64,000 bases of DNA from the NCBI RefSeq assembly GCF_019049675.1, contig NZ_JAFMOW010000056.1, positions 62,001 to 126,000 on the forward strand. The letters run 5' to 3'. The stretch comes from Rahnella bonaserana (GTDB lineage Bacteria > Pseudomonadota > Gammaproteobacteria > Enterobacterales > Enterobacteriaceae). Both the position numbers and the translations under genes were made by a program. Positions 1 through 9,239 of the stretch are shown one piece after another (the first letter of the stretch is position 1; each line of letters begins with the position of its first letter). The notes under the pieces are model-generated. The model made no database searches and had not been told where the DNA came from. It saw nothing but the letters and a program-made list of their open reading frames with translations.

Positions 1-47
1 CGAGATATGTTGATAAAATTACTCTGATTAATAGAAAGCGGTCTGCA

Positions 48-77
48 GGCCGGCCAGGCGCATCGCCAGAACCGGCC
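48..77. repeat. GC-rich inverted repeat downstream of ghrB
   Basis: GGCCGG at 48-53 pairs with CCGGCC at 72-77, and GGCG/CGCC pair inside. It lies about 20 bp past the ghrB stop on the minus strand. No T-run follows directly on that strand, so it may be a REP-type hairpin or mRNA 3' stabiliser rather than a strong terminator. Nothing else can be assigned in bases 1-95. Confidence 0.35.
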
Positions 78-95
78 CTTGTCGATACCAATCGC

Positions 96-1076
96 TTATT
101 TCTTCAGAACTTCCGGATTCACGCAGAACTGTTTCACGTCACCTTTCAGGGCGGCGATCAGGTTATCCACTGCACAGGCCGCCATATCGTAGCGGGTTTC
201 ATGCGTCGCGGAACCGATATGCGGCAGCGCAACCACATTAGGCAAAGTCAGCAGCGCAGAATCTTTTGGCAGCGGCTCAGTCTCGAACACGTCCATGCCA
301 GCACCATAAATCGTACCGGCTTTCAGAGCTTCAATCAGGGCTGGTTCATCAATAACCGGCCCACGACCTGCGCTGACCAGAATCGCGCTGGATTTCATTT
401 TCGCCAGCTCTTCCTTGCCGATCAGATGGAAGGTTTGTTCAGTCATTGGCAGCAAGATACAGACGAAATCAGACTCTTTCAGCAACTCGTCCAGCTCACA
501 TTTACGCGCGCCAAACTTCTCTTCCGCTTCTTTATGCTGGCTGCGTGCGTTATACAAAATCGGCATGTCGAAACCGAAATGCGCACGTTGCGCCAGCGCC
601 AGACCGATGCGGCCCATGCCGACGATACCCATGGTTTTGTGGTGAACATCAATGCCGAACCAGTCTTCGCCAATGTTTTCATTCCATTCACCGGCTTTCA
701 CGCGCTCAGCAACATTCACCACACGGCGGGCGGTCGATAACACCAGCGCCATCACGGTATCAGCGACGGTATCGGTCAGCGCCGTCGGCGTGTGCATCAT
801 CGGAATTTCGCGGCGGGTCAGTTCTGCCACGTCAAAGTTATCGTATCCGACGGAAATGGTAGATACCGCACGCAGGCGCGGCGCATGGTCGAACAGCTCT
901 TTATCGATTTTTCCGCCAGAACCCAGCAGCCCTTCCGCGTTTTGCAACGCATCAAAAACCTCAGCACGATTTTTGTCAGTGATGCCATCGAATTCGGTAA
1001 TAGCAAAATGCTCTTCAAGACGTTGATGCAAATCGGCAGGCAGTTTTTTGTACAGAACAATTGACGGCTTATTCAT
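96..1076 (-). CDS. ghrB: 2-ketogluconate / glyoxylate-hydroxypyruvate reductase B
   Basis: A 326-residue D-2-hydroxyacid dehydrogenase that closely resembles E. coli GhrB (324 aa), which reduces 2-keto-D-gluconate, hydroxypyruvate and glyoxylate with NAD(P)H in the cytoplasm. The Rossmann motif GIVGMGRIG is visible mid-protein, followed by the catalytic SAGRGP arginine region and the [11 protein letters not shown] histidine region. The ATG at 1076 is chosen over an upstream TTG because GGAG sits 6 nt before it and the N-terminus then matches GhrB. It is the last gene of a minus-strand run kguE-kguT-ghrB, which points to 2-ketogluconate as the substrate here. In E. coli ghrB is instead next to yiaD. 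Confidence 0.93.
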   Translation of the reverse strand: MNKPSIVLYKKLPADLHQRLEEHFAITEFDGITDKNRAEVFDALQNAEGLLGSGGKIDKELFDHAPRLRAVSTISVGYDNFDVAELTRREIPMMHTPTALTDTVADTVMALVLSTARRVVNVAERVKAGEWNENIGEDWFGIDVHHKTMGIVGMGRIGLALAQRAHFGFDMPILYNARSQHKEAEEKFGARKCELDELLKESDFVCILLPMTEQTFHLIGKEELAKMKSSAILVSAGRGPVIDEPALIEALKAGTIYGAGMDVFETEPLPKDSALLTLPNVVALPHIGSATHETRYDMAACAVDNLIAALKGDVKQFCVNPEVLKK

Positions 1077-1114
1077 TACAAACTCCAACTCTTTAAATGA
1101 GTATTTTCAGATTT

Positions 1115-2395
1115 TCAGGTTAAGGAAACTTTCCCTTTCGGTTTCATTGCGGCCTTACGTGGCCTGACGACCAGGGTTAATCCCGCAGAAAGCAGCAGCG
1201 AGACGGCCATAAAAATAAAGGAGGCTGCCGGACTTCCGGTGCTGCCATTCAGATAGCCGACAAACCAGGAACCAAAGAACGATCCCAGCGCACCCAGACT
1301 GTTGATTAAGGCCATGGCACCGCCGGAAACATTCTTCGGCAGCATTTCAGGGATGATGGCAAAGAACGGACCATACGGGGCATACATTGCGGCAGCAGCC
1401 ACCACCAGTAAACTGTACGAAAGCCAGAAATTGTTTGTGCCAACTGCCCAGGAACCGAAGAACGCCAGAGCGCCAACCAGCAACAGCGGCCAGACAAACA
1501 GCTTACGATTTTGCATTTTATCTGATGCCCATGACACCAGGATCATCGCGATGGTTGCAGCCAGATAAGGCGCGGAGGACAACCAGCCTGCTTCGACCAT
1601 CCCCATCGACTTTCCATCTCGCAAAATCGACGGCAGCCAGAGCACAAAGCCATATACGCCGATGCTCCAGAAGAAATATTGCAGACAGAGAAAAATCACA
1701 TTTCGCGAGCGGAAAGCTTCGCGGTAACCTCCGACGGCCTGAATATCTTTCTGTTCTTTTTCCAGCTGCGCGGCCAGGGCTTTTTTCTCCTGCTCGCTCA
1801 GCCAGCTGACTTCTTCCGGCTTATCTTTGACGCTGAACCACCAGATAACAGCCCAGATCACCGCCGGAATGCCTTCAAAGATAAACATTTCCCGCCAGCC
1901 AAACGATTTAATCAGATAGCCGGAAAGCACCGACATCCACAGCACCGTCACCGGATTGCCCAAAATCAAAAATGTATTGGCGCGCGAGCGTTCGGATTTC
2001 GTAAACCAGTTACTGATGTACACCAGCATGGCGGGCATCACGGCGGCTTCCACCACGCCGAGCGCAAAGCGGATCACTGCCAGCATCGGGATATTCGTTA
2101 CCACGCCGGTCAGTGAGGCAAAACCGCCCCACAGCAATAAGCACCAGAAAATCAGTTTCTTAACGCTGCGCCGCTCGGCATAAATCGTGCCGGGGATCTG
2201 GAAGAAAAAGTAGCCGAGGAAAAACAGGGCACCGAGCAGGGATGACATGCCTTTGGTGATGTGAAGATCATCATTGATACCGGCTGCCGACGCGAAACTG
2301 AAGTTTGAGCGGTCGACGTACGCCAGACTGTAAGTGATGAACACGATTGGCATGATGTACCACCAGCGGCGCGAAGCCAGTCTGGACTTGTTCAT
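1115..2395 (-). CDS. kguT: MFS 2-ketogluconate transporter (anion:cation symporter family)
   Basis: A 426-residue major facilitator with about 12 hydrophobic segments. The early YVDRSNFSFA motif and the GWREMFIFEG segment are typical of the anion:cation symporter family that includes KguT of Pseudomonas and Erwinia and hexuronate/galactarate carriers. AGGAG lies 8 nt before the ATG. It sits between kguE and ghrB in one transcription unit, 38 bp upstream of ghrB. The 2-ketogluconate assignment rests on sequence resemblance plus the neighbouring reductase, epimerase-like gene and PtxS-type operator. Another sugar acid is possible. Confidence 0.8.
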   Translation of the reverse strand: MNKSRLASRRWWYIMPIVFITYSLAYVDRSNFSFASAAGINDDLHITKGMSSLLGALFFLGYFFFQIPGTIYAERRSVKKLIFWCLLLWGGFASLTGVVTNIPMLAVIRFALGVVEAAVMPAMLVYISNWFTKSERSRANTFLILGNPVTVLWMSVLSGYLIKSFGWREMFIFEGIPAVIWAVIWWFSVKDKPEEVSWLSEQEKKALAAQLEKEQKDIQAVGGYREAFRSRNVIFLCLQYFFWSIGVYGFVLWLPSILRDGKSMGMVEAGWLSSAPYLAATIAMILVSWASDKMQNRKLFVWPLLLVGALAFFGSWAVGTNNFWLSYSLLVVAAAAMYAPYGPFFAIIPEMLPKNVSGGAMALINSLGALGSFFGSWFVGYLNGSTGSPAASFIFMAVSLLLSAGLTLVVRPRKAAMKPKGKVSLT

Positions 2396-2451
2396 AACGG
2401 TATCTCCTGATAATGCCTCAGCCTTCCCCGCACCCTGAGGGTGCCGCGAAA

Positions 2452-3201
2452 TCAGCCGCGTAAAACGTCCACGTAATGACGCGTCACGGCGGTCAAATCA
2501 TCCCCTTCAAGCGGGAATTCGATGCCGCGCGGGACATCCTGAGGCAACATTTTCAATAAAGGTTCCCAACTGCCATCGCTGTTATCGAGCGCCACAGCGT
2601 GCCATTTACCGGCACGTTTCTCCGCGGCTTTCACATGCACATAACCGACATGACGTGCCAGACGCTCAGCGGCAATCGCCGGATCCTGTCCGACCCACAG
2701 CCAGTTGGCCATGTCGAAAGTCATACTCAATGGCAAATGCAGGGATTCCGCGGCAAACATGAAGGCATTGATGCGCGACAGAATTCCGCATTCCGGGGTC
2801 TGATCGTTCTCCACTACCAGCTTCACCGGGCTGGATGCCAGCACCACTTTTAGTGGGGTCAGATCCTGACCCGGTTCAAATTCACCGAGAGAAAACTTAA
2901 TCGTGCGGGCATTGAGAATGCGCGCCTCTTCAAAATATTGTGGTGCATCAGGATTAAGCTCGCCACCCGTCAAAAACAGCGGGAAGGGCACCGAGTAAAC
3001 TGCAAACAATCCGTGATGCTGAATCATTTCTGCCAGCGCAGGCAACGTATCCAGCTCCTGCGGGGAGAACAATTCACGGCGGATTTCGACGCCATCGGCC
3101 TTTGCGGCGGCAATGACGGAAAGCAGTTCAGCCTGACCACCGAGGTCTTTCACCACGCTGTTGCCGTAGGCGGCGGTGACAATGACGATTTCTCTTTTCA
3201 T
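2452..3201 (-). CDS. kguE: KguE-like sugar phosphate isomerase/epimerase (TIM barrel)
   Basis: A 249-residue protein of the AP endonuclease family 2 / xylose isomerase-like TIM-barrel superfamily. Metal-binding-type acidic and histidine residues appear along the barrel (LGEFEPG, VVENDQ, MTFDMANWLW, YVHVKAAE). The ATG at 3201 follows AGGAAAA; a longer upstream frame would run through the leader. KguE is the first gene of the Pseudomonas kguEKTD operon and its exact reaction is not settled. Here it is first in the operon with kguT and ghrB, while a kguK kinase is absent from this stretch. Confidence 0.75.
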   Translation of the reverse strand: MKREIVIVTAAYGNSVVKDLGGQAELLSVIAAAKADGVEIRRELFSPQELDTLPALAEMIQHHGLFAVYSVPFPLFLTGGELNPDAPQYFEEARILNARTIKFSLGEFEPGQDLTPLKVVLASSPVKLVVENDQTPECGILSRINAFMFAAESLHLPLSMTFDMANWLWVGQDPAIAAERLARHVGYVHVKAAEKRAGKWHAVALDNSDGSWEPLLKMLPQDVPRGIEFPLEGDDLTAVTRHYVDVLRG

Positions 3202-3327
3202 GAACGTTTTTCCTGTGTGGGCGCGCTGCCAATAAGGTGCAGGCAATCATTTCGACATCTCATTTTAGTCAAGCCAATCAGACGTGGTGCCGTTGTTAAC
3301 GTTTTGTTTCGTTTTATATAACCTAGT

Positions 3328-3341
3328 TGGAACCGGTTCCA
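3328..3341. promoter_or_regulatory. PtxS-type operator palindrome
   Basis: A perfect 14-bp palindrome, TGGAACCGGTTCCA, lies between the ptxS-like gene and kguE. It differs by one symmetric substitution from the TGAAACCGGTTTCA site described for Pseudomonas PtxS. A TATATA box follows on the minus strand, so the operator would overlap the -35 region of the kgu promoter. Binding by the adjacent repressor and release by 2-ketogluconate are inferred. Confidence 0.75.
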
Positions 3342-3371
3342 GGCGACAGAACAAAACCCCAAAAATATGAT

Positions 3372-3390
3372 CCCGCTCACGAAGAACGGG
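3372..3390 (-). terminator. Probable terminator of the ptxS-like gene
   Basis: A 7-bp stem (one G-T pair) with a 5-nt loop, read on the minus strand 24 bp after the regulator stop and followed by a T-rich stretch (TTTTT). It separates the repressor transcript from the kguE operator and promoter. Confidence 0.45.
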
Positions 3391-3414
3391 CAGGAAAACG
3401 GGAAGTAAAAGGGA

Positions 3415-4449
3415 TCAGCGTGCTGCGGTGGAACCGCGCGCAATAAGTTCGCCGGAAAACTCCAGGTCTTTAACCGGCTCAGTATTGCCCTGAATACGGG
3501 TCACCAGTTGTCTGAGCGCCGCCACGCCCATGTCGTAAGTCGGCTGCTTCAGCGTTGTAATGCCGACGCCCGCCAGTTCAGCCCAGACCAGTTCGTCAAA
3601 ACCAGACAGGCCCATATCCGGTCCCCAGACAATTCCCAGCCGTCGCATGGCGCGCGCCACCTGCAATGTCAGTGTACCGTTCACACACATCACCGCTTTG
3701 TGCTTGCCGGGGTGGCGTGCGGCGAAATCACGCAGTAAATTGTCCAGTCCTTCAGCGTTATAAAGCTCAATTTCACCCTGTTCGCCCGTCAGTTGCGGAG
3801 ACTGCTGCATCCGTTGCAGGAAGGTACGCAGGCGGTCGAAACGGGTATTGATGGTGGCGGGTTCGCTGACGAAAAGCAGCGCTTCGAAACCTTGTTGTAC
3901 GAGATGATCGGTCATCATCTGTGTGGCTTCGACGTTGTTCAGGCCGATGACGTCGCAGGCAAAATTCGCCACTTTACGGTCGATCAGCACCATCGGTAAA
4001 TTGGCCTGCTGCAGCGTAGAAATCGCCGCCTCGCGCATGCCTACGGCATTCACCACAATGCCATCCACGCGGTAACTGCTGAGCAATTGCAGGTAATGTT
4101 TTTCCTGATCCAGCTCGTTGTTGGTGTTGCACACCAGCAGCGTCAGCCCTTCCTGACGGCAGGCGGCTTCGACACCACGCATCACATCGACAGAATAGGG
4201 ATTGGTAATGTCGGCGAGGATCAGACCGATAAGACGCGTCTGGCCGCTTTTCAGGCTGCGCGCCATCTGGCTCGGCTGATAATCGAGCAGGGAGATCGCC
4301 CGTCCGATACGCTCTTTCAGCGAATCGGACAGCAGGTGTTGTTCACCGTTAAGATAACGTGAAACGCTGGTTTTACCCGTTTTGGCGGCGCTGGCGACGT
4401 CACGTATCGTGGCCCGGACCGCCGCGCCCGGTTCCTGTTTTTTACTCAC
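3415..4449 (-). CDS. ptxS: LacI/GntR-family repressor, PtxS-like
   Basis: A 344-residue LacI-type regulator. Residues about 15-65 form the helix-turn-helix and hinge (TIRDVASAAKTGKTSVSRYL, then QMARSLKSG). The rest is a periplasmic-binding-protein-like effector domain (LIGLILADITNPY, DGIVVNAVG, GLSGFDE). It lies directly upstream of kguE in the same orientation, with a PtxS-type palindrome between them, so repression relieved by 2-ketogluconate is likely. Assignment as PtxS rather than the related gluconate repressor GntR rests on the operator and neighbours. Confidence 0.8.
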   Translation of the reverse strand: MSKKQEPGAAVRATIRDVASAAKTGKTSVSRYLNGEQHLLSDSLKERIGRAISLLDYQPSQMARSLKSGQTRLIGLILADITNPYSVDVMRGVEAACRQEGLTLLVCNTNNELDQEKHYLQLLSSYRVDGIVVNAVGMREAAISTLQQANLPMVLIDRKVANFACDVIGLNNVEATQMMTDHLVQQGFEALLFVSEPATINTRFDRLRTFLQRMQQSPQLTGEQGEIELYNAEGLDNLLRDFAARHPGKHKAVMCVNGTLTLQVARAMRRLGIVWGPDMGLSGFDELVWAELAGVGITTLKQPTYDMGVAALRQLVTRIQGNTEPVKDLEFSGELIARGSTAAR

Positions 4450-4516
4450 AGCCTTTCTCCCGTCATGCTTGTCCCACGGAGACTAGCACAGAGTGCCGAA
4501 AGGCTGCATCCGCAAG

Positions 4517-5803
4517 TCAGCGCAAACCTTCCGCCGTTTGTATTCCGGAAACCGCATCGGACTTCGGTCTGCTGCTCAGCGTAAAGGCCGAAATGATCGT
4601 CACGCCAAAGGCAATACCACCGAGGATCAGATAGGTATCGCTGAACCCGATGCGGTCGTACAGGTTACCGGCGAAGGCCGAAAGGAAAATCGCCGCCAGT
4701 TGTTTGGCAAAGTTAAACCCGATCAGATAAATGGTCGCCGAGAACCGGACATCAAAAATCTGCGTGATGTATTTGAACACGCCGACCAGCAGGAACGGCA
4801 CTTCCAGCGCGTGCAGCATTTTCAGCAGGATCACTTCGATAGCGGTGGTGGCGAATGACGAACCCACAATGCGGATCGACATAATCGTGCCCGCCAGCAG
4901 CAAAGTATTTTTCGCGCCGATGCGGTTAATAATCCACGGCGAACAGAACATAATCAGTGCGTTACATAACTCGCCGGCGGTGGTGACGTAGCCGAACATT
5001 TCCGTGCCCTGCTGCGGAGACGCGAAGAACGTTTTGAAGAACGTCGCGAACTGCTGATCGAACACGTCATAGACGCAGGCCACGCCAATCACGTACAAAA
5101 TCAGCATCCACAGTTTGCGCTCTTTCAGCAACAAAGCCGCCGTTTTCAGCGAGAATTGCGGCTGATTGGCACCGAGTTTATCCAGCACCTGCGCGTTTTT
5201 GTTTTCCTGCGGACGGGCAATCAGCAGCAAAATCATCAAAATGATCGCCGCGCCGGAACCCATCCAGAACACAATGTCCGGATTGATGTTAAACAGCACG
5301 CCCGCCGTTGAGGCGCAAATTCCCCAGCCGAAACAACCGAACATTCGCGCCTTGCCGTATTCAAACGAGCTGTTGCGGCTGACCCTCTCGATATACGCCT
5401 CAGTAGCGCCCGAACCGCCAGCAAACACGAACCCGATATAGGCGCCGCCGAGAATGGCACCGAGCACGATATTGAGTTTTAACAGGGGGGCGAAGACGTA
5501 AATGAAGAACGGCGCAAACAGAAACAGCAGCACGGCGATGACCCACAGAAGATGTTTTTTCAGGCCGAGCTTGTCTGAAATGATGCCGAAAATCGGCTGA
5601 AACAGAATGGCAAACAGCGACATGCTGGAAAACACGATACCGGTTTCCGTTTTACTCAGGCCGATCACGTCAGAAAGCCAGATGGGTAAAAACGGATAAC
5701 AGGTCGCCATAATGAAGAAATAGAGGAAGAAATAGCTGCCAAATATCCAGAAGTTAGTATTGTTTTTATAGAAGCAACGATCGGAAGTTTGTGTAGGGTT
5801 CAT
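4517..5803 (-). CDS. rafB: Oligosaccharide:H+ symporter, raffinose/melibiose permease (LacY family)
   Basis: A 428-residue LacY-family permease. The residues essential in LacY are present: Glu and Arg of the EAYIE/KARMFG segment (LacY E126, R144), Glu of TAGEL (E269), Arg of SIRIVG (R302), and the Lys/His/Glu set in [11 protein letters not shown] (K319, H322, E325). RafB and MelY have about 425 residues. It lies 59 bp downstream of rafA in the same orientation, so it should import the alpha-galactosides that RafA cleaves. AGGAA precedes the ATG by 8 nt. Raffinose versus melibiose preference cannot be read from sequence. Confidence 0.88.
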   Translation of the reverse strand: MNPTQTSDRCFYKNNTNFWIFGSYFFLYFFIMATCYPFLPIWLSDVIGLSKTETGIVFSSMSLFAILFQPIFGIISDKLGLKKHLLWVIAVLLFLFAPFFIYVFAPLLKLNIVLGAILGGAYIGFVFAGGSGATEAYIERVSRNSSFEYGKARMFGCFGWGICASTAGVLFNINPDIVFWMGSGAAIILMILLLIARPQENKNAQVLDKLGANQPQFSLKTAALLLKERKLWMLILYVIGVACVYDVFDQQFATFFKTFFASPQQGTEMFGYVTTAGELCNALIMFCSPWIINRIGAKNTLLLAGTIMSIRIVGSSFATTAIEVILLKMLHALEVPFLLVGVFKYITQIFDVRFSATIYLIGFNFAKQLAAIFLSAFAGNLYDRIGFSDTYLILGGIAFGVTIISAFTLSSRPKSDAVSGIQTAEGLR

Positions 5804-5862
5804 AGTGATTTCCTTGCCGAAACCATGACAACCGGCACTGTCGTACCGGCGTTTTTTTGTTG

Positions 5863-7989
5863 TTATCTGATTTCTTCGAAGCCCAGAAGCAGGGCGCTTT
5901 CAGGATCCAGCACCGGCAACGCCAGCCCGGCATTCGCCAGCCATTCACCGCTCAGTACCGGCGATTCATGCAGCCATGCCGGTTGTACGCGCATGGTGTG
6001 ACCGCTGCCGCCACCTTTCAGCAACGCTGGTTCATCCAGCACCGTCACGCGATAACGCGCATCGGGTTTCAGCCCCGGAACCCGGAATACGCCGGGTAAC
6101 GACCAGGTTGGCATCGCCAGCTGACTTATCAGGAATACCGCGCAACCGGCGCATTCACTGACCACGCCGTTAATCAGCACCGTCTCGTCATGCGTATCCA
6201 CGCGGTAAACGTTGCCGCTGTGTAATAACGGGCGCAGTTGCTGATGAAGGCGGGTGTATTTCGCAAAACCTGCGCGTTCGGCATCGCCTTCTTTTACCGG
6301 ATCCAGTTCAATGCCCATATGGCCAAACAGCGCCGTCAGGCCGCGGAATTCAATGCTGTGCTGGCGCGATGTGGCGTGGCACAGCTTGTTACCGATATGC
6401 GATCCCATCACTTCCGGCGGGAAGAAATAGCTCATGCCGCGCTGAATTTTCTGCCGCTCCAGCGCGTCGTTATTGTCAGATGTCCAGAAACGGTGGCTGC
6501 GTTTGAGCACCTCAAAATCAATACGGCCACCGCCCGACGCGCAGGATTCAAACTCGATGTGCGGGAAGCGTTCACCCAGCACATCCAGCAGGCGATAGAA
6601 CTGCTGCGTTTGTGCCGTCAGCGCCGCGCGGCCTTCGTGACCTGGCTGAACGATTTCTCGGTTCATGTCCCATTTCACGTAGTCCACATCGTGCTCACCG
6701 AGTAACCAGCTCATGCGTTCCACCAGATAATCAAAAACCTGCGGATTATTCAGATCGAGCACGAACTGATGACGCCCGCTCGGTTGCTGATAACCGGGCA
6801 ATGCCAGCAGCCAGTCAGGACGGGCGCGATATAAATCAGAATCAGGGTTAATCATCTCCGGCTCGACCCAGATACCAAATTCCATGCCGAGTTTTTTAAC
6901 GTGGTCGATGACCGGCTTCAGGCCGTCAGGGTATTTCTTCTCATCGAGATACCAGTCGCCAAGCGCCGCGCGGTCGTGGTCGCGGCCACGGAACCAGCCG
7001 TCGTCGATAATGAAGCGTTCTACGCCTAACGCGGCAGATTCGGTCGCCATTTGCATGATGTAGTCTGGATCGTGATCGAAATAAATCCCTTCCCAGGTAT
7101 TGAGATGTACCGGACGCGGTTTCTCAGCCGGGAAGCGCAAAATCTGTTCGCGCACAAACCGGTGGAATTGCTGACTCATGCGGTTCAGGCCGCTGGCGGA
7201 ATAGCTGGCGTAAAGCCACGGTGTTTCCAGCGTTTCGCCTTGCTCAAGACGTTGTTCGCCGGGGAAATACAGCGCTTCGGCCTGCACCAGACGGCGACCG
7301 TCGGTTTTGATATCGGCGCGAAGACGGTGGTTGCCGCTCCAGCCCAGATGCATTCCCCAGACTTCGCCCTGTTCTTCGCTGAAACCCGGATGACCGATCA
7401 TCATCGCCGGAAAATATTCGGAAGACGTTTTACCGCGGCGGTTTTCCTGAACGATACCGCCGTGATCCAGCAATGTGCGGTGTGGCTGGAACTCTTTGAT
7501 CCAGCGGCCATGAAACGCCATCACTTCGGCGGCGCGTTCCGGCAGCGGCAGCGTCACCGCCAGGCGCGTCACCTGATAGGTGCCGGGTTTGATATTGGTC
7601 AGCGCATTACGCGCCTGCAAAACACCACTGCCGTCGAGGCGCAATTCGCTATGAAATTGCAGCCCGGCGATCGGGTCTTCGGTAGTTAGGGTGAGCTGGT
7701 TTTGGTCGCACTTTACCTGCGTGGTATTGAATACCGGCGACCAGTCGAGCCCGTCGCGATGGCCTTCCATGCCCGGCGTGCCGAAAGAACCGCGTCCCGA
7801 ATCGGCGCTGAAATTTACCGGCGCTTCCACATCAATCCGGCCATTGGGCACGGCGCGGCTCAGCGAAATGATGTTATCCGCTGAAAACTGGCTGAGGCGG
7901 TTTCCCCAGTAGAGAATTTCGGCGTAAGGCATACAACGAACGATCAGGCTGGTATTTCCGCCGGTTAAATGAACAATCTGGTTTTCCAT
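5863..7989 (-). CDS. rafA: Alpha-galactosidase, GH36 family
   Basis: A 708-residue cytoplasmic alpha-galactosidase, the same length as plasmid RafA of E. coli. The GH36 nucleophile is Asp441 in YVKWDMNR and the acid/base is Asp505 in WTSDNND. Other family blocks are visible ([36 protein letters not shown]). The ATG at 7989 is preceded by GGAG at 10 nt; an upstream in-frame extension runs into the operator region and is unlikely. It releases galactose from raffinose, melibiose and stachyose. It is transcribed with rafB and lies just after a LacI-type operator. Confidence 0.93.
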   Translation of the reverse strand: MENQIVHLTGGNTSLIVRCMPYAEILYWGNRLSQFSADNIISLSRAVPNGRIDVEAPVNFSADSGRGSFGTPGMEGHRDGLDWSPVFNTTQVKCDQNQLTLTTEDPIAGLQFHSELRLDGSGVLQARNALTNIKPGTYQVTRLAVTLPLPERAAEVMAFHGRWIKEFQPHRTLLDHGGIVQENRRGKTSSEYFPAMMIGHPGFSEEQGEVWGMHLGWSGNHRLRADIKTDGRRLVQAEALYFPGEQRLEQGETLETPWLYASYSASGLNRMSQQFHRFVREQILRFPAEKPRPVHLNTWEGIYFDHDPDYIMQMATESAALGVERFIIDDGWFRGRDHDRAALGDWYLDEKKYPDGLKPVIDHVKKLGMEFGIWVEPEMINPDSDLYRARPDWLLALPGYQQPSGRHQFVLDLNNPQVFDYLVERMSWLLGEHDVDYVKWDMNREIVQPGHEGRAALTAQTQQFYRLLDVLGERFPHIEFESCASGGGRIDFEVLKRSHRFWTSDNNDALERQKIQRGMSYFFPPEVMGSHIGNKLCHATSRQHSIEFRGLTALFGHMGIELDPVKEGDAERAGFAKYTRLHQQLRPLLHSGNVYRVDTHDETVLINGVVSECAGCAVFLISQLAMPTWSLPGVFRVPGLKPDARYRVTVLDEPALLKGGGSGHTMRVQPAWLHESPVLSGEWLANAGLALPVLDPESALLLGFEEIR

Positions 7990-8051
7990 ACAGTCACTGC
8001 TCCAAACAAGGATTTGCGCTGATAAGACGCGATCAGGTGGAGTCACTATTG

Positions 8052-8069
8052 ATCCGAAACGTTTCGGAT
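8052..8069. promoter_or_regulatory. RafR operator, perfect 18-bp palindrome
   Basis: ATCCGAAACGTTTCGGAT is fully symmetric and contains the GAAACGTTTC core typical of LacI/GalR operators. It lies 63 bp upstream of the rafA start and 60 bp after the repressor gene. Repression by the adjacent regulator and induction by an alpha-galactoside are inferred. Confidence 0.8.
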
Positions 8070-8129
8070 GGGAAATATGGAGGTTCAGAAATGTGATATA
8101 GGGTGGAAAAATAATTTAAGGGGGAAATA

Positions 8130-9137
8130 TCAGCGTGGCGGATGGGCGGTGACGCCCGCCTGCAATTCAGGCTGCCAGAGAACCTGCAAATTTTTCAGCG
8201 GTTCGTTGCGGATCAGTGCCATGGTCATGGTGGCAATCTGCAATCCGACCGCTTCACGCGTGCCCTGACGGACGGCGGTCACGGCTACATCGGGCACGCT
8301 GTCACAAGGCAATCCGTCAAAGATAATCAGGGAAACGCCGCCGCTGAGCAGTAATCCGGCTTCATGCAACGCCAGCGCAGCGCCTTCGCCATGCATATTG
8401 CAGTCGCAGACAATCGCCGTGGGTGGCACCGGCAGGGCCAGTAACGCCTGTGTGGTCTGGTAACCGGCGCGGCGACTCGGGGTGATTTTGTGGATGTAAT
8501 CAGGATTACGCGGCAGTGCGTTTGCCCGTAATCCGTCGAGATAACCCTGATAGCGCTGACCGATAAACGATTGCTGATTATTTTCGCCAAGGAAGGCGAT
8601 GCGCCGGTGCCCGAGAGCCGTGAGATGATCGACCGCCATCTGCATACCGGCGCGGTTATCGAAATCAAACCAGGCGTAATCCTGCGTCAGACATCCGCTG
8701 CGTCCGAGTGCCAGAAAGGGAAAATTCCGCTGCTGCAAATCCAGCAGTCGCGGATCGTTATCCAGCGTATGTGCCACCAGCATGGCATCGACGCGTTTAC
8801 TTTCGATGAGTCTGCGCCAGGAAAACGTGCCCAGTTCATCCGGTACCAGCAGCAAATCTATTTCATATTTTGCCAGTTCGCGGGTGATACAACCGACCAT
8901 TTCGATAAATGCGGAATTGCTTAACGGATGAGAAGTGAAAGGGAAAATGAGGCCAACGGCGTCGATTTTGCCCATTTTCAACCGGCGGGCGAGGGTATTG
9001 GGCCGGTAGCCACGTAAATCTGCCGCCGCCTGAACGCGCGCTTTGGTGCCCGCTGAAACGTCATCGTACCCGTTCAGCGCACGGCTGACGGTGGTGACAG
9101 AGAGACCGAGATCTTTCGCAATGGCTTTCAGAGACAT
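8130..9137 (-). CDS. rafR: LacI-family repressor of the raffinose operon
   Basis: A 335-residue LacI-type regulator: an N-terminal helix-turn-helix (AIAKDLGLSVTTVSRALNG, hinge TLARRLKMG) and a sugar-binding domain (DAVGLIFPFTSHP, VDAMLVAHT, IVCDCNMHGEG). The ATG at 9137 is taken over a GTG two codons upstream because GGA lies about 7 nt before it. The gene is directly upstream of rafA in the same orientation, with the palindrome at 8052-8069 between them. That location supports control of rafAB by raffinose or melibiose. Confidence 0.82.
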   Translation of the reverse strand: MSLKAIAKDLGLSVTTVSRALNGYDDVSAGTKARVQAAADLRGYRPNTLARRLKMGKIDAVGLIFPFTSHPLSNSAFIEMVGCITRELAKYEIDLLLVPDELGTFSWRRLIESKRVDAMLVAHTLDNDPRLLDLQQRNFPFLALGRSGCLTQDYAWFDFDNRAGMQMAVDHLTALGHRRIAFLGENNQQSFIGQRYQGYLDGLRANALPRNPDYIHKITPSRRAGYQTTQALLALPVPPTAIVCDCNMHGEGAALALHEAGLLLSGGVSLIIFDGLPCDSVPDVAVTAVRQGTREAVGLQIATMTMALIRNEPLKNLQVLWQPELQAGVTAHPPR

Positions 9138-9196
9138 ACTCACATCCGTTACACAGGTGGAAAGGCACGTGGCGGGAGAATATCACAAACGCGAAA

Positions 9197-9216
9197 ACGG
9201 AGCCGGGTGGCTCCGT
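9197..9216. terminator. Bidirectional rho-independent terminator after yiaD
   Basis: An 8-bp stem ACGGAGCC/GGCTCCGT with a 4-nt loop. T-runs flank it on both strands. It lies 24 bp past the yiaD stop on the minus strand. Confidence 0.8.
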
Positions 9217-9239
9217 TTTTATCAGGGGGATGACGAAAT

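Noticed and set aside
1-95. A partial gene at the left edge
   Set aside because: Short open stretches exist on both strands, but none resembles a known gene end, and an inverted repeat occupies 48-77.
8078-8129. A CRP site upstream of rafA (TGTGATATAGGG)
   Set aside because: Only one half-site matches; the second half (TCACA) is missing.
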